This document shows, piece after piece, positions 42,873-51,418 of a DNA stretch of 64,000 nucleotides (position 1 is the stretch's first letter; each line of letters opens with the position of its first letter). The stretch is taken from NCBI RefSeq assembly GCF_039523735.1, contig NZ_BAAAFW010000037.1, forward strand, positions 87,459 to 151,458, written 5' to 3'. Under the pieces are notes generated by a model. It ran no database searches, was not told where the DNA came from, and saw only the letters and a list, made by a program, of their open reading frames with translations. Position numbers and translations under genes: made by a program. This DNA is from Tatumella punctata. GTDB taxonomy: Bacteria; Pseudomonadota; Gammaproteobacteria; Enterobacterales; Enterobacteriaceae.

Positions 42873-43028
42873 TGCTTATCACCAAATCCGTATTAATCAG
42901 CCCGTGACGTATGGCAAGAGGTGTCAGCTCTGCATCGCCGTTGATATTCAGTTTACTGAACATACGGTAACGGTAACTATTCACTGTTTCAGGGCTGAGG
43001 TTCAACTGTATTGAGAGAAGAAACAACC
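42865..43028 (-). pseudogene. uvrY: uvrY response regulator, C-terminal remnant only
   Basis: The last ~50 codons of UvrY are intact up to the stop at 42865-42867: QLNLSPETVNSYRYRMFSKLNI and LAIRHGLINTD, the second half of its LuxR-type helix-turn-helix. Upstream of about 43028 the sequence bears no relation to UvrY. The receiver domain with its phosphorylated Asp, and the first half of the DNA-binding domain, are absent between here and yecF. UvrY with BarA normally drives CsrB/CsrC transcription. Either a full copy lies elsewhere or the pathway is lost. The conserved end probably persists because it overlaps the uvrC start region. Confidence 0.88.
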
Positions 43029-43324
43029 GGGTTTATTTCTGGCAGTTTGACATAAAAGGCCGCCGGGATCCGTTGAGAGACATTACGTTTTTGACTCTTA
43101 TCAAATTCTGATTATAGCAATAGTTGCCGAACCTTCTCTGTCTTTTACCGGATAATACCCGCGAGAAATACAGGCTATCCGCTGTTTTCCGTTATTTCCC
43201 CGCCGGTCTTCCCCCGCCAATACCGGCCTCTGTGTCAGGCGGAAAATGCTAATGCCCCCATCATGATTCTGTTATAATCCACGCCATTATGGCAAGGTAT
43301 TGCCGGTTAACGGAGTCTGAAACA

Positions 43325-43549
43325 ATGAATTATGTAGAATTTCCTACAGAAAAAACCCCTGAAGCATTATCCCGTGAAGTCACCTGTCTGAAGATGATGA
43401 TAACCTGTATTTTGCAATCCATGAGCCAGGTCGATGCCGGTAAGGCGATCCTGAATATGGAACGTTATCTGGCTTCACTGGATGCTGACGCCGATACCGA
43501 ATTATTTATTACCACGCTGAAACAGATTAAAGCGGGCTATTTGCAATAA
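43325..43549 (+). CDS. yecF: YecF, DUF2594 family protein
   Basis: This 74-residue cytoplasmic protein starts at 43325 after CGGAGTCTG. It matches E. coli YecF (EVTCLKMMITCILQSM, DAGKAILNMERYLA, LKQIKAGY). The function is unknown in all species. In E. coli it also lies on the other side of uvrY, which confirms that the uvrY truncation here is a local deletion and not a rearrangement of the whole neighbourhood. Confidence 0.88.
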   Translation: MNYVEFPTEKTPEALSREVTCLKMMITCILQSMSQVDAGKAILNMERYLASLDADADTELFITTLKQIKAGYLQ

Positions 43550-43864
43550 TAGTCTGTTTTCCTGTCTCCCCTGAGGCAGGAAACATTCCCCTCTTCTGAC
43601 CTGCTGCTGTTTGTTATGGCTGCCTGTATCACCCGGCCATAGATGCTCCGCTGCCCTTGTTCTTCAGAAATACCGGGTGAAAAATCATCACTTAGCATGG
43701 CCGGTTACGCTGGTTATTCCTCCGGTTGCAGAGAGTGTGGTACAAGGTAAACAGGCCCCGTCAGGGCGCTGCCATTTACTGGCTACGAAATACTGACTAT
43801 CGTCCGGACAGATAACAACAAAACAGCCAACAGAGCTGAAAAAACAATCACAGGAAATAAAAAC
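43550..43864. other. 315-bp intergenic region before cycA
   Basis: No gene is supported. A weak CCTGTC/GGCAGG hairpin follows yecF at about 43560-43579, and the leader next to cycA is A-rich. Confidence 0.4.
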
Positions 43865-45256
43865 ATGACACATCAACCTCAGGATAATGTGACCGGTGAG
43901 GATCCGCAAAAACTGCGGCGTAATTTAAATAATCGCCATATACAATTGATAGCGATTGGTGGCGCTATCGGCACCGGATTATTTATGGGATCCGGAAAAA
44001 CCATCAGTCTTGCCGGACCATCGATAATTTTCGTCTATATGCTGATCGGCTTTATGCTGTTTTTCGTTATGCGGGCGATGGGCGAATTATTACTGTCAAA
44101 TATGGAATATAAATCCTTTAGCGATTTTGCAGCGGACTTACTCGGCCCGTGGGCCGGTTATTTTACTGGCTGGACATACTGGTTTTGCTGGGTTGTCACC
44201 GGTATTGCTGACATTGTTGCTATTACGTCATATTTGCAGTTCTGGATGCCGGGATTCTCTGTCTGGATGAGCGCCATACTCTGTATTGCCGTTTTCCTGG
44301 TCCTGAATATTGCGACTGTAAAACTGTTCGGCGAAATGGAGTTCTGGTTTGCTATTATCAAAATAGTCGCCATTATTGCGCTGATCGCCACAGGAATTGT
44401 TTTAACCGGTATTCACTACAGCGCACCGGACGGTACCCGGGCGGCTGTCAGTAATATCTGGTCCCACGGCGGCTTTTTCCCGAAAGGTCTGAGCGGTTTC
44501 TTTGCCGGATTTCAGATTGCCGTATTCGCGTTTGTCGGTATTGAGCTGGTGGGGACGACTGCCGCCGAAACCCGCGATCCGCAAAAGGTTCTGCCACGGG
44601 CAATTAACGCTATCCCGTTACGTATCATTATGTTCTACGTCTGTTCTCTGTTAGTCATTATGGCAGTGACGCCCTGGGACCTGGTCGTTCCTTCACGCAG
44701 CCCGTTTGTCGAAATGTTTGTGCTTACAGGTTTACCTGCGGCTGCCGGTATTGTGAACTTCGTCGTGCTTACCTCCGCAGCGTCATCCGCCAATAGTGGT
44801 ATTTTTTCCACCAGCCGGATGCTATTTGGTCTGGCGGAACAAGGGGTTGCTCATCGCAGGTTTGCCCGTCTGTCAGCACGCTCCGTCCCGGTCAGTGGTC
44901 TGCTGTTTTCATGCTTCTGCCTGCTGGCAGGAATCGCCCTGATTTATCTGATCCCTAATGTCATGACCGTATTTACTCTGGTGACGACTGTTTCCGCTAT
45001 TTTATTTATGTTCGTCTGGTCGATCATTTTATGCAGTTACCTTGTTTACCGCAAAACAAGGCCGCAACTACATAATATTTCAGAGTTTAAAATGCCGGCA
45101 GGGAAAGTAATGAGCTGGGTATGCCTGCTATTTTTTGCTTTTGTCTTAGTGCTATTAACCTTACAGCCGGATACCCGTCAGGCACTGATGGTAACGCCAT
45201 TATGGTTTATTGTGCTGGCTATCGGCTGGCAGGTGCAAAAACGTAAAGCTGCATAA
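43865..45256 (+). CDS. cycA: D-serine/D-alanine/glycine:proton symporter
   Basis: This 463-residue, 12-helix APC-family permease matches E. coli CycA along its whole length. Identical stretches include RHIQLIAIGGAIGTGLFMGS, GFMLFFVMRAMGELLLSN and GPWAGYFTGWTYWFCWVV. It imports glycine, D-serine, D-alanine and D-cycloserine across the inner membrane. The C-terminus is slightly shorter than in E. coli. The gene is monocistronic between yecF and the convergent agp, and two hairpins follow it. Confidence 0.94.
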   Translation: MTHQPQDNVTGEDPQKLRRNLNNRHIQLIAIGGAIGTGLFMGSGKTISLAGPSIIFVYMLIGFMLFFVMRAMGELLLSNMEYKSFSDFAADLLGPWAGYFTGWTYWFCWVVTGIADIVAITSYLQFWMPGFSVWMSAILCIAVFLVLNIATVKLFGEMEFWFAIIKIVAIIALIATGIVLTGIHYSAPDGTRAAVSNIWSHGGFFPKGLSGFFAGFQIAVFAFVGIELVGTTAAETRDPQKVLPRAINAIPLRIIMFYVCSLLVIMAVTPWDLVVPSRSPFVEMFVLTGLPAAAGIVNFVVLTSAASSANSGIFSTSRMLFGLAEQGVAHRRFARLSARSVPVSGLLFSCFCLLAGIALIYLIPNVMTVFTLVTTVSAILFMFVWSIILCSYLVYRKTRPQLHNISEFKMPAGKVMSWVCLLFFAFVLVLLTLQPDTRQALMVTPLWFIVLAIGWQVQKRKAA

Positions 45257-45265
45257 GTGCCCGAT

Positions 45266-45355
45266 TAAGAACAGGGTCAGTCCCCTGTTCTTAGTTCTTA
45301 CCACTGGATAAAAAAGGCAGCCCCGCATTATTTGATTTGCGGGGCTGCCTTTTTA
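45266..45355. terminator. Two terminator hairpins between cycA and agp
   Basis: The first (45266-45293) is TAAGAACAGGG / CCCTGTTCTTA with a 6-base loop just after cycA. The second (45316-45349) is a 12-pair stem GGCAGCCCCGCA / TGCGGGGCTGCC flanked by A-run and T-run on the two sides, so it can stop transcription from both convergent genes. Confidence 0.88.
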
Positions 45356-45400
45356 TATCACTGTACGGTCAGCAGATGACTGATATTGCTGCACCGGAAA

Positions 45401-46900
45401 TCAGTGCTTTTCTCCGCCACTATCCTGACTGTGACCCGACCGGGATTGTCCGGCCTCTGCCCCTGAGGCGTGAGTAGCTTCTGTGGACGTCCGCTGGGCT
45501 GGTGCCGGCTCGCTGCGTTTCGCCGGTTTCTCTGCCGCGGGTTGCGCAGAAGCAGCCGTCCCGGCTGCCGTGGTTACGGCTCCATCCTTCGGCTGCGGGC
45601 CCGCAGCTGCAGGAGTGTCAGTAGTTGCCATATGCGGTTGCATAGCCGTTCCCTGCAGTGCGGTATTCAGCACAGTCGCGAAATCGGACCAGGCACAGTA
45701 TCCGTTGCTGTCCGTCGGACAACCTTCCAGTTGTAAAGTCACCCGTTGCGGCGGATGACTCAGACTCAGCGGCTCCGCATCTCGCAATTGCTGAGTGCTC
45801 TGATAAACGTATTCGATTTTCAACAGATCTTTGTTGTTGTTTTTATCATGCCAGCGTTCAAATACCAGCTGTCCGCCAATCGGCGTCTGTTCATACTGGC
45901 CCGGTAACTGGTAAGGCTTCACTTTCAGATCTGCCAGTAATGATGCGATATTCGAATCGTGCCCGACCATAAAGGTGAATACCGGCGCGCTGGATTTATC
46001 CTGGTCAATCAGCTGACTGCGTATATAGTCAACCAGCGGCGCAGCAACATCATGGGCAACCGGTGGTGTAGTGAACAGAATATCCTGGTAGGCATTTTTT
46101 ATTTCAGACAAGGCTTTCCATTGATCCGGGGTTTTAATTTGTCCCCATGCCACCTGATCAGCCGGGAATCCCTGGTAATACTGTAACGTGAACGCATCAA
46201 CCAGCGCGTTGCCGATTTTCAATGGCCCGTCAACCGAAGGTTCCTTGCCTTTTTCGATGCTGAAAGTATTGGCCATACTTCCCGGGCTGCATTTTTCTTT
46301 ACCTTTACACAGGGGAGCGTTCGCGAAATCAGCCACTTTATTCAGCTGGCTGTAAGCGCCCTGCAATTGCGACTGCTGCTGTTTCTCAGCGGCGACCATC
46401 GCTTCAATTGCCGCCTTTTTAAATTCAGCACTGCCGTTAGTGATCACCGGATTAAATACCGGATCCATGGTACCCATTGCATCCTGATGGGTAATGGCAA
46501 TATCACACCCGGGGAAAGCACCACTGACAAAGAATTGTGCTGTGGCTACAGTACGCTGCAGGCTGTTAGCATAAACAAATACTGACGCCGGGTTCGGACA
46601 CTGGTTTTTATCAATTACTCCCTGCCTGGCCAGCCAGTCATGGGTATATTTCCCCATGTAAGCTTCAAGCACTCCGCCACGGGTGGTCAGTTCACCACCG
46701 GCAACATCCCATTGCGGCCAGCTCCGGCTGGCAGACTGCTCAAGAATACTGCCTCCATTCGCCAGCGGCGCCCGCAGGTTATGACGGCTCAGCATTAAAA
46801 CCTGTTCCAGTTGCATACCATTTTCTTCCGCCAGAGCGTTCAGACTTACAGGTAATGCCGCCAGCACCGCGAGAGTGCACAAGCTTAATTTTTTAATCAT
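45401..46900 (-). CDS. agp: Periplasmic glucose-1-phosphatase with added C-terminal tail
   Basis: The start at 46900 gives 499 residues with a Sec signal (about 1-24). The histidine acid phosphatase core matches E. coli Agp: SRHNLRAPLANGGS with the phosphorylated His, SLQRTVATAQFF, GAFPGCDI and VGHDSNIASLL with the proton-donor Asp. It releases phosphate from glucose-1-phosphate. The E. coli enzyme ends near the LNTALQ position, but here a further ~85 residues follow, rich in Ala, Pro, Thr, Ser and Gly and ending in GEKH. This tail is low-complexity and probably disordered. An alternative start ten codons upstream is possible. Confidence 0.9.
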   Translation of the reverse strand: MIKKLSLCTLAVLAALPVSLNALAEENGMQLEQVLMLSRHNLRAPLANGGSILEQSASRSWPQWDVAGGELTTRGGVLEAYMGKYTHDWLARQGVIDKNQCPNPASVFVYANSLQRTVATAQFFVSGAFPGCDIAITHQDAMGTMDPVFNPVITNGSAEFKKAAIEAMVAAEKQQQSQLQGAYSQLNKVADFANAPLCKGKEKCSPGSMANTFSIEKGKEPSVDGPLKIGNALVDAFTLQYYQGFPADQVAWGQIKTPDQWKALSEIKNAYQDILFTTPPVAHDVAAPLVDYIRSQLIDQDKSSAPVFTFMVGHDSNIASLLADLKVKPYQLPGQYEQTPIGGQLVFERWHDKNNNKDLLKIEYVYQSTQQLRDAEPLSLSHPPQRVTLQLEGCPTDSNGYCAWSDFATVLNTALQGTAMQPHMATTDTPAAAGPQPKDGAVTTAAGTAASAQPAAEKPAKRSEPAPAQRTSTEATHASGAEAGQSRSGHSQDSGGEKH

Positions 46901-47130
46901 TGTAACTAATCCATGAATTCTGAGGGGCACGGGTTATTGTCTCTGACAGATTCCTTGCAGATCAACAGGCTGTCAGCCGCCTTTCACTCTTCTCCGGCGA
47001 CGTCTGTCAGAGCAAAGATTTCCATCACTATAGCAAACTTCATTGCCAGCGTTAGTGAGAATAGACTGTTTCTGTGCGTGTAAAGTTCCCGCCACTGGCG
47101 GAAAAGCGCTCAGGGAGGAGACTACCGACG

Positions 47131-47157
47131 AAAAAAAACCAGCCTGGTAGCTGGTTT
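47131..47157 (-). terminator. Terminator of the tRNA-Ser cluster
   Basis: On the minus strand AAACCAGC / GCTGGTTT with a 6-base loop is followed by TTTTT. It lies 12 bases after the last tRNA-Ser. Confidence 0.88.
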
Positions 47158-47168
47158 CTTCTGAAATA

Positions 47169-47256
47169 TGGCGGAGGAGGAGAGATTCGAACTCTCGGAT
47201 GGTTTCCCATCGGCGGTTTTCAAGACCGCTGCCTTCAGCCGCTCGGCCACCCCTCC
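47169..47256 (-). tRNA. serT: tRNA-Ser (anticodon UGA), copy 3 in transcription order
   Basis: An 88-base class II tRNA with GGAGGGG acceptor strand, anticodon loop CTTGAAA (TGA), long variable arm and encoded CCA. It is identical to the two copies upstream. Confidence 0.97.
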
Positions 47257-47315
47257 GTAAGGGCCAGAAAAGGATAAATCCTGTTCTGTAAAGCAGGTTA
47301 TTACTGAACAATAAA

Positions 47316-47403
47316 TGGCGGAGGAGGAGAGATTCGAACTCTCGGATGGTTTCCCATCGGCGGTTTTCAAGACCGCTGCCTTCAGCCGCTCGGCCACCCC
47401 TCC
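47316..47403 (-). tRNA. serT: tRNA-Ser (anticodon UGA), copy 2
   Basis: An 88-base gene identical in sequence to its neighbours. The 59-base spacer to the next copy starts with the same ~40 bases as the spacer before it, indicating tandem duplication of a ~150-base unit. Confidence 0.97.
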
Positions 47404-47466
47404 GTAAGAGCCAGAAAAGGATAGATCCTGTTCTGTAAGACAAATATTATTTATTGCATCAGTAGA

Positions 47467-47554
47467 TGGCGGAGGAGGAGAGATTCGAACTCTCGGATGG
47501 TTTCCCATCGGCGGTTTTCAAGACCGCTGCCTTCAGCCGCTCGGCCACCCCTCC
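47467..47554 (-). tRNA. serT: tRNA-Ser (anticodon UGA), copy 1
   Basis: The first of three tandem identical tRNA-Ser(UGA) genes, directly after the promoter at 47567-47595. E. coli has a single serT at this locus beside yccA. Confidence 0.97.
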
Positions 47555-47566
47555 GCAATGAGGCGC

Positions 47567-47595
47567 ACTATAAACATCCCCCACGATGTTGTAAA
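47567..47595 (-). promoter_or_regulatory. Sigma-70 promoter of the tRNA-Ser cluster
   Basis: On the minus strand TTTACA (47590-47595), a 17-base spacer and TATAGT (47567-47572) lie just upstream of the first tRNA. The GC-rich GCGCC after the -10 resembles a stringent-response discriminator. Confidence 0.75.
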
Positions 47596-47779
47596 GCCCC
47601 GATAGCTCCATTCGCCTGAAAAACAGCCAATTTATGGGTGAATGCTGGCAAGTTCAGCATATTGCTGGTTTTAATAGCAATTCAGCACGTAAAGATGGGT
47701 AAAACGACTTCATCCGTAGCAGGGCGATGCGTATTCTGCTGTGATTAAAATATTATTTCTGAATTATTAAGGAGTCTGT

Positions 47780-48436
47780 ATGGACAGAATTCTTTCCTCT
47801 GGTCGCAACAGCAGTTTACTCAGCACTCATAAGGTGTTGAGAAATACCTATTTCCTGCTGGGCCTCACTCTGGCTTTTTCCGCGGTGACAGCAACCGCCA
47901 GTACTTTGCTGGCCCTTCCGGCTCCGGGATTTATTCTGATGCTGGCCGGTTTTTACGGACTGATGTTTCTTACCTATCGCCTGGCTGACAGACCTGCGGG
48001 AATTCTGGCAGCATTTGCGTTTACCGGTTTTCTCGGGTATTGCCTCGGCCCGATTCTGAGCAGCTTCCTGGCAGCAGGCATGGGCGATGTTATTGCTCTG
48101 GCGTTAGGCGGTACTGCTCTGGTATTTTTTTGTTGCTCTGCCTATGTTCTGACTACCCGAAAAGATATGTCTTTCCTGGGCGGAATGATGATGGCGGGCT
48201 TTGTGGTGCTACTGGTCGGTATGATGGCTAACCTGTTTCTGCATCTTCCGGCGTTGCAAATGGCCCTGAGTGCCCTGTTTATTCTGTTCTCGACCGGCGC
48301 AATCCTCTGGGAAACCAGTAATATCATCCATGGCGGCGAAACTAACTATATCCGTGCAACAGTCAGCCTGTATGTGTCTCTGTATAATATTTTTGTCAGT
48401 CTGCTGAGCCTGTTAGGCCTTTCCCGCAGTAACTGA
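47780..48436 (+). CDS. yccA: YccA, BAX-inhibitor-1 family membrane modulator of FtsH
   Basis: This 218-residue, seven-helix inner-membrane protein matches E. coli YccA in length and in features such as LLSTHKVLRNTYFLLGLTL, GFLGYCLGP and HGGETNYIRATVSLYVSLYNIF with its C-terminal Asp/Glu half-channel region. It binds FtsH/HflKC and modulates membrane-protein degradation. Its place between tRNA-Ser and tusE is conserved. Confidence 0.94.
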   Translation: MDRILSSGRNSSLLSTHKVLRNTYFLLGLTLAFSAVTATASTLLALPAPGFILMLAGFYGLMFLTYRLADRPAGILAAFAFTGFLGYCLGPILSSFLAAGMGDVIALALGGTALVFFCCSAYVLTTRKDMSFLGGMMMAGFVVLLVGMMANLFLHLPALQMALSALFILFSTGAILWETSNIIHGGETNYIRATVSLYVSLYNIFVSLLSLLGLSRSN

Positions 48437-48464
48437 TCCTCGCCTCTCCGCCGTCCTGACAAAT

Positions 48465-48490
48465 AATACCCGCTGATGCGGGTATTTTTT
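48465..48490 (+). terminator. Terminator after yccA
   Basis: AATACCCGC / GCGGGTATT, a 9-pair stem with loop TGAT, is followed by TTTT. It separates yccA from tusE. Confidence 0.88.
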
Positions 48491-48541
48491 CACCCTTAAC
48501 TCTTTGCTACACTGCCTGCCGGTTAAGAATGAGGATAAAAA

Positions 48542-48868
48542 GTGAAGTTTGCCGGTAATGATATTGAAACTGACGCAGAAGGTTACCTGAAACATCCTGC
48601 AGACTGGTCGGCTGAACTGGCGGCAGAAATTGCTGCCGGTGAAGAGATTACTATGACTGATGCCCACTGGCAGGTGGTGCGCCTGGTACGTGATTTTTAC
48701 CTGGAATTTAACACTTCTCCGGCAATACGTATGCTGGTGAAAGCAATGGCCAGAGAGTTTGGCGAAGAAAAAGGTAACAGCCGTTATCTGTTCAGGCTGT
48801 TTCCGCAAGGGCCGGCGAAGCAAGCCACCAAAATTGCCGGATTGCCCAAACCGGCTAAGTGCCTGTAA
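48542..48868 (+). CDS. tusE: Sulfur-relay protein TusE (DsrC family)
   Basis: This 108-residue protein starts with GTG after a GAGG site. It carries the DsrC/TusE core (HWQVVRLVRDFYLEFNTSPAIRMLVKAMA) and the C-terminal PKPAKCL whose penultimate Cys accepts persulfide from TusBCD and hands it to MnmA for 2-thiouridine synthesis at tRNA position 34. Gene order yccA-tusE-yccX is as in E. coli. Confidence 0.95.
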   Translation: MKFAGNDIETDAEGYLKHPADWSAELAAEIAAGEEITMTDAHWQVVRLVRDFYLEFNTSPAIRMLVKAMAREFGEEKGNSRYLFRLFPQGPAKQATKIAGLPKPAKCL

Positions 48869-48877
48869 AGCCGGTAC

Positions 48878-49153
48878 TCAGCCAGTTATAAATCCCCGGA
48901 TTTGCTGCTCCGTTGTTATTTGCTGAACCCCGACATGAGCAACGCTGGCTGCCGGAGGCCCCCCTGCCGAGATCCATGCCAGTATATGGTCAACGTCACG
49001 GACATCTCCTGCCAGCAGGATCTCCACACTGCCGTCGGGAAGGTTTTTGGCGTAACCAGACACCCGGTATTTGATCGCCTGCTGTCGGGTACTGCCACGG
49101 AAAAATACGCCCTGTACCCGGCCTGATACTCTGACTTTATACATTACCTGCAT
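48878..49153 (-). CDS. yccX: Acylphosphatase
   Basis: The start at 49153, after GGAGGAAAC, gives 91 residues, the usual size; the open frame extends 64 codons further upstream without a site. The acylphosphatase fold shows RVQGVFFRGSTRQQA with the phosphate-binding Arg, and GYAKNLPDGSVEI with the catalytic Asn. It hydrolyses acyl phosphates such as carbamoyl phosphate. It is convergent with tusE and divergent from rlmI. Confidence 0.93.
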   Translation of the reverse strand: MQVMYKVRVSGRVQGVFFRGSTRQQAIKYRVSGYAKNLPDGSVEILLAGDVRDVDHILAWISAGGPPAASVAHVGVQQITTEQQIRGFITG

Positions 49154-49241
49154 CCTGTTTCCTCCGCGGTTCACTCTCCGGTTTGCAATTTTCCGATATC
49201 CGCTTAACAATACCGCCTTTATTCTCTGGTAACTGTATATT

Positions 49242-50432
49242 ATGACTGCCCGATTAATTCTTTCCAGGGGACGTGAAAAATCCCTGTTACGCCGCCATCC
49301 GTGGGTTTTCTCCGGCGCCATCAGCCGTGTTGAAGGTAATGCCATTTCCGGTGAGACGGTCGATGTCTGTGACCATAAAGGCAGCTGGCTGGCAAAGGCA
49401 GCCTGGTCCCCCCAGTCACAAATCCGCGCCAGAGTATGGAGCTGGCAGGCTGATGAAACTATTGATATCGCCTTCTTTGAGCAAAAGATCAGAAAAGCCG
49501 GCCAGTGGCGTCAGTGGCTGGCAAAAGCTGACTCCCTTGACAGCTATCGCTTAATCGCCGGAGAGTCTGACGGCTTACCGGGTGTGACAATCGATAAATT
49601 TTCCGACTATCTGGTCGTACAGTTATTGTCTGCCGGGGCAGAATACCAGCGTCCGGCCATTATTACGGCTCTGCAAAACTGCTTCCCTGAATGCTCAATA
49701 TATGATCGTTCTGATGTTTCTGTCCGTAAGAAAGAAGGTCTGCCATTAAGTCACGGATTGATTTCCGGCCAGCAACCCCCTGCCCTGTTACCAATCTCTG
49801 AGCATGGTATGAAACTGCTGGTAGATATAAAAGCAGGACATAAAACCGGATATTATCTTGACCAGCGCGACAGCCGCTTTGCTCTGCGCCGTTACAGCGA
49901 AAATGCCCGTGTCCTGAACTGCTTTTCGTATACCGGCGGGTTTGCAGTCTCTGCCCTGATGGGGGGATGTCAGGAAGTTATCAGTGTTGATACTTCGGAA
50001 GCAGCGCTGGATATTGCGCGACAGAACGTGGAACTGAATCAGCTGCCTCTGAGTAAAGCACAGTTTATCCGTGATGATGTGTTCAAACTGTTGCGTACCT
50101 ACCGCGATACCGGCGAAAAATTCGATGTTATTGTCATGGATCCGCCCAAATTTGTTGAAAATAAAAATCAGCTGGCAGGCGCATGCCGTGGCTATAAAGA
50201 TATCAATATGCTGGCCATGCAGTTACTGAACCCCGGAGGGATTTTATTAACCTTCTCCTGTTCCGGACTGATGACGGTTGACCTGTTTCAGAAAGTGGTT
50301 GCTGATGCCGCCCTTGATGCCGGAAAAAACGTACAGTTTGTCGACCAGTTACGTCAGGCAGCCGATCATCCGGTCATCTCGAGCTATCCTGAAGGGTTAT
50401 ACCTGAAAGGGTTTGTTTGTTACGTCGAATAG
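49242..50432 (+). CDS. rlmI: 23S rRNA m5C1962 methyltransferase
   Basis: This 396-residue enzyme has an N-terminal PUA domain (about residues 1-80, with HPWVFSGAI) and a SAM-dependent Rossmann domain (LNCFSYTGGFAVSALMGG, motif I). Motif IV is VMDPPKFVENK and motif VI is TFSCSG with the catalytic Cys. RlmI methylates C1962 of 23S rRNA. The length equals the E. coli protein. Confidence 0.95.
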   Translation: MTARLILSRGREKSLLRRHPWVFSGAISRVEGNAISGETVDVCDHKGSWLAKAAWSPQSQIRARVWSWQADETIDIAFFEQKIRKAGQWRQWLAKADSLDSYRLIAGESDGLPGVTIDKFSDYLVVQLLSAGAEYQRPAIITALQNCFPECSIYDRSDVSVRKKEGLPLSHGLISGQQPPALLPISEHGMKLLVDIKAGHKTGYYLDQRDSRFALRRYSENARVLNCFSYTGGFAVSALMGGCQEVISVDTSEAALDIARQNVELNQLPLSKAQFIRDDVFKLLRTYRDTGEKFDVIVMDPPKFVENKNQLAGACRGYKDINMLAMQLLNPGGILLTFSCSGLMTVDLFQKVVADAALDAGKNVQFVDQLRQAADHPVISSYPEGLYLKGFVCYVE

Positions 50433-50489
50433 CTTGAAAAAAAGTACACTGCCCTTATATCTGATGGAGAGAATCTTCCGGAGGTATTT

Positions 50490-50804
50490 ATGATAAGCAG
50501 TAAATTTGGCATTGGTCAGCAAGTCCGGCACAGGCTATCCGGTACTCTGGGAGTGATTGTTGATGTCGATGCCGAGTTTTCTCTCGATATGCAAGCATCC
50601 GATGAGAACAGCAGTGACATTGCAGGAACCAGCCCCTGGTACCATGTAGTTATGGAAGATGAATCCGGCGATACTGTGCATACCTATATCGCCGAATTCC
50701 AGCTGACCGGTGAAGTCTATGATGAACACCCCGATCAGCCAGTGCTTGATGAGCTGGCCGAAAATGTGCGCCAGCAGTTGCAGGCACCTTATCGCTGCCA
50801 CTGA
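50490..50804 (+). CDS. hspQ: Heat-shock protein HspQ
   Basis: This 104-residue protein starts after CCGGAGG. It has the hemimethylated-DNA-binding fold with KFGIGQQVRHRLSGTLGVIVDVD, PWYHVVMEDE and a terminal LDELAENVRQQLQAPYRCH. HspQ promotes Lon proteolysis and affects DnaA levels in E. coli. It directly follows rlmI, as in relatives. Confidence 0.95.
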   Translation: MISSKFGIGQQVRHRLSGTLGVIVDVDAEFSLDMQASDENSSDIAGTSPWYHVVMEDESGDTVHTYIAEFQLTGEVYDEHPDQPVLDELAENVRQQLQAPYRCH

Positions 50805-50812
50805 GTCTCTTT

Positions 50813-50837
50813 CCTTTGCCTGTCAGACAGGCAAAGG
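50813..50837. terminator. Hairpin between convergent hspQ and yccU
   Basis: CCTTTGCCTGTC-A-GACAGGCAAAGG is a perfect 12-pair inverted repeat that overlaps the yccU stop codon (50823-50825). The T-run is absent on both sides, so it may be a weak terminator or protect 3' ends. Confidence 0.45.
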
Positions 50838-51245
50838 CGGTATTTCCAGCCGGTTAATTTCGATTTTCGTACATTTATTTTCCACAACGATCAGCCCGGC
50901 CTGCCGGGCTATATTTACCGCCTGTGGATTTACTGTGCCCGGCTGTAACCACAATACGGGTATTTGACGGGCAATGGCCCGGGTCGCGATAGCCGGAACC
51001 ACCTCCGGATTGCGGAATACATCAACCATATCGATACTTCCCGGCACCTCGTCAAGAGATGCATATCCTTGCTGACCCGCAACTGTTTTCCCGGCCATTC
51101 GCGGGCTGACCGGGATCACCTGATAACCATGCTGCAATAAAAACATCATCACCTGCCACGCAGGACGTTGCGGATTATCACTGGCCCCGACTAATGCAAT
51201 TCGCCGGGTACCGGTTAATATTTTACGGATATCTGAGTCATTCAT
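50823..51245 (-). CDS. yccU: CoA-binding domain protein YccU
   Basis: This 140-residue Rossmann-fold protein resembles the CoA-binding domain of succinyl-CoA synthetase (ALVGASDNPQRPAWQVMMFLLQHGYQVIPVSP, then VDVFRNPEVVP and LWLQPGTVN). E. coli YccU is the orthologue by order and length. Its function is not established. Confidence 0.92.
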   Translation of the reverse strand: MNDSDIRKILTGTRRIALVGASDNPQRPAWQVMMFLLQHGYQVIPVSPRMAGKTVAGQQGYASLDEVPGSIDMVDVFRNPEVVPAIATRAIARQIPVLWLQPGTVNPQAVNIARQAGLIVVENKCTKIEINRLEIPPLPV

Positions 51246-51418
51246 TATTCAGCCTCCTGTTATTCCTGCTGCTTTATCAGCCAGAACACCTGCCAGTTAA
51301 CCGCAGCATATTCAGACAGTCACCGATATATCGCACAATAAATATGACAAAATGTAAAAGTTGATGCCATAATAGTAACTGTTAATAAATTTCCGTCACG
51401 GGGCTTCCGGGAGCAACC

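Noticed and set aside
46973..47508. Long open frames on the minus strand across the tRNA-Ser cluster
   Set aside because: They are translations of the repeated tRNA genes (the same peptide repeats in each copy), not proteins.
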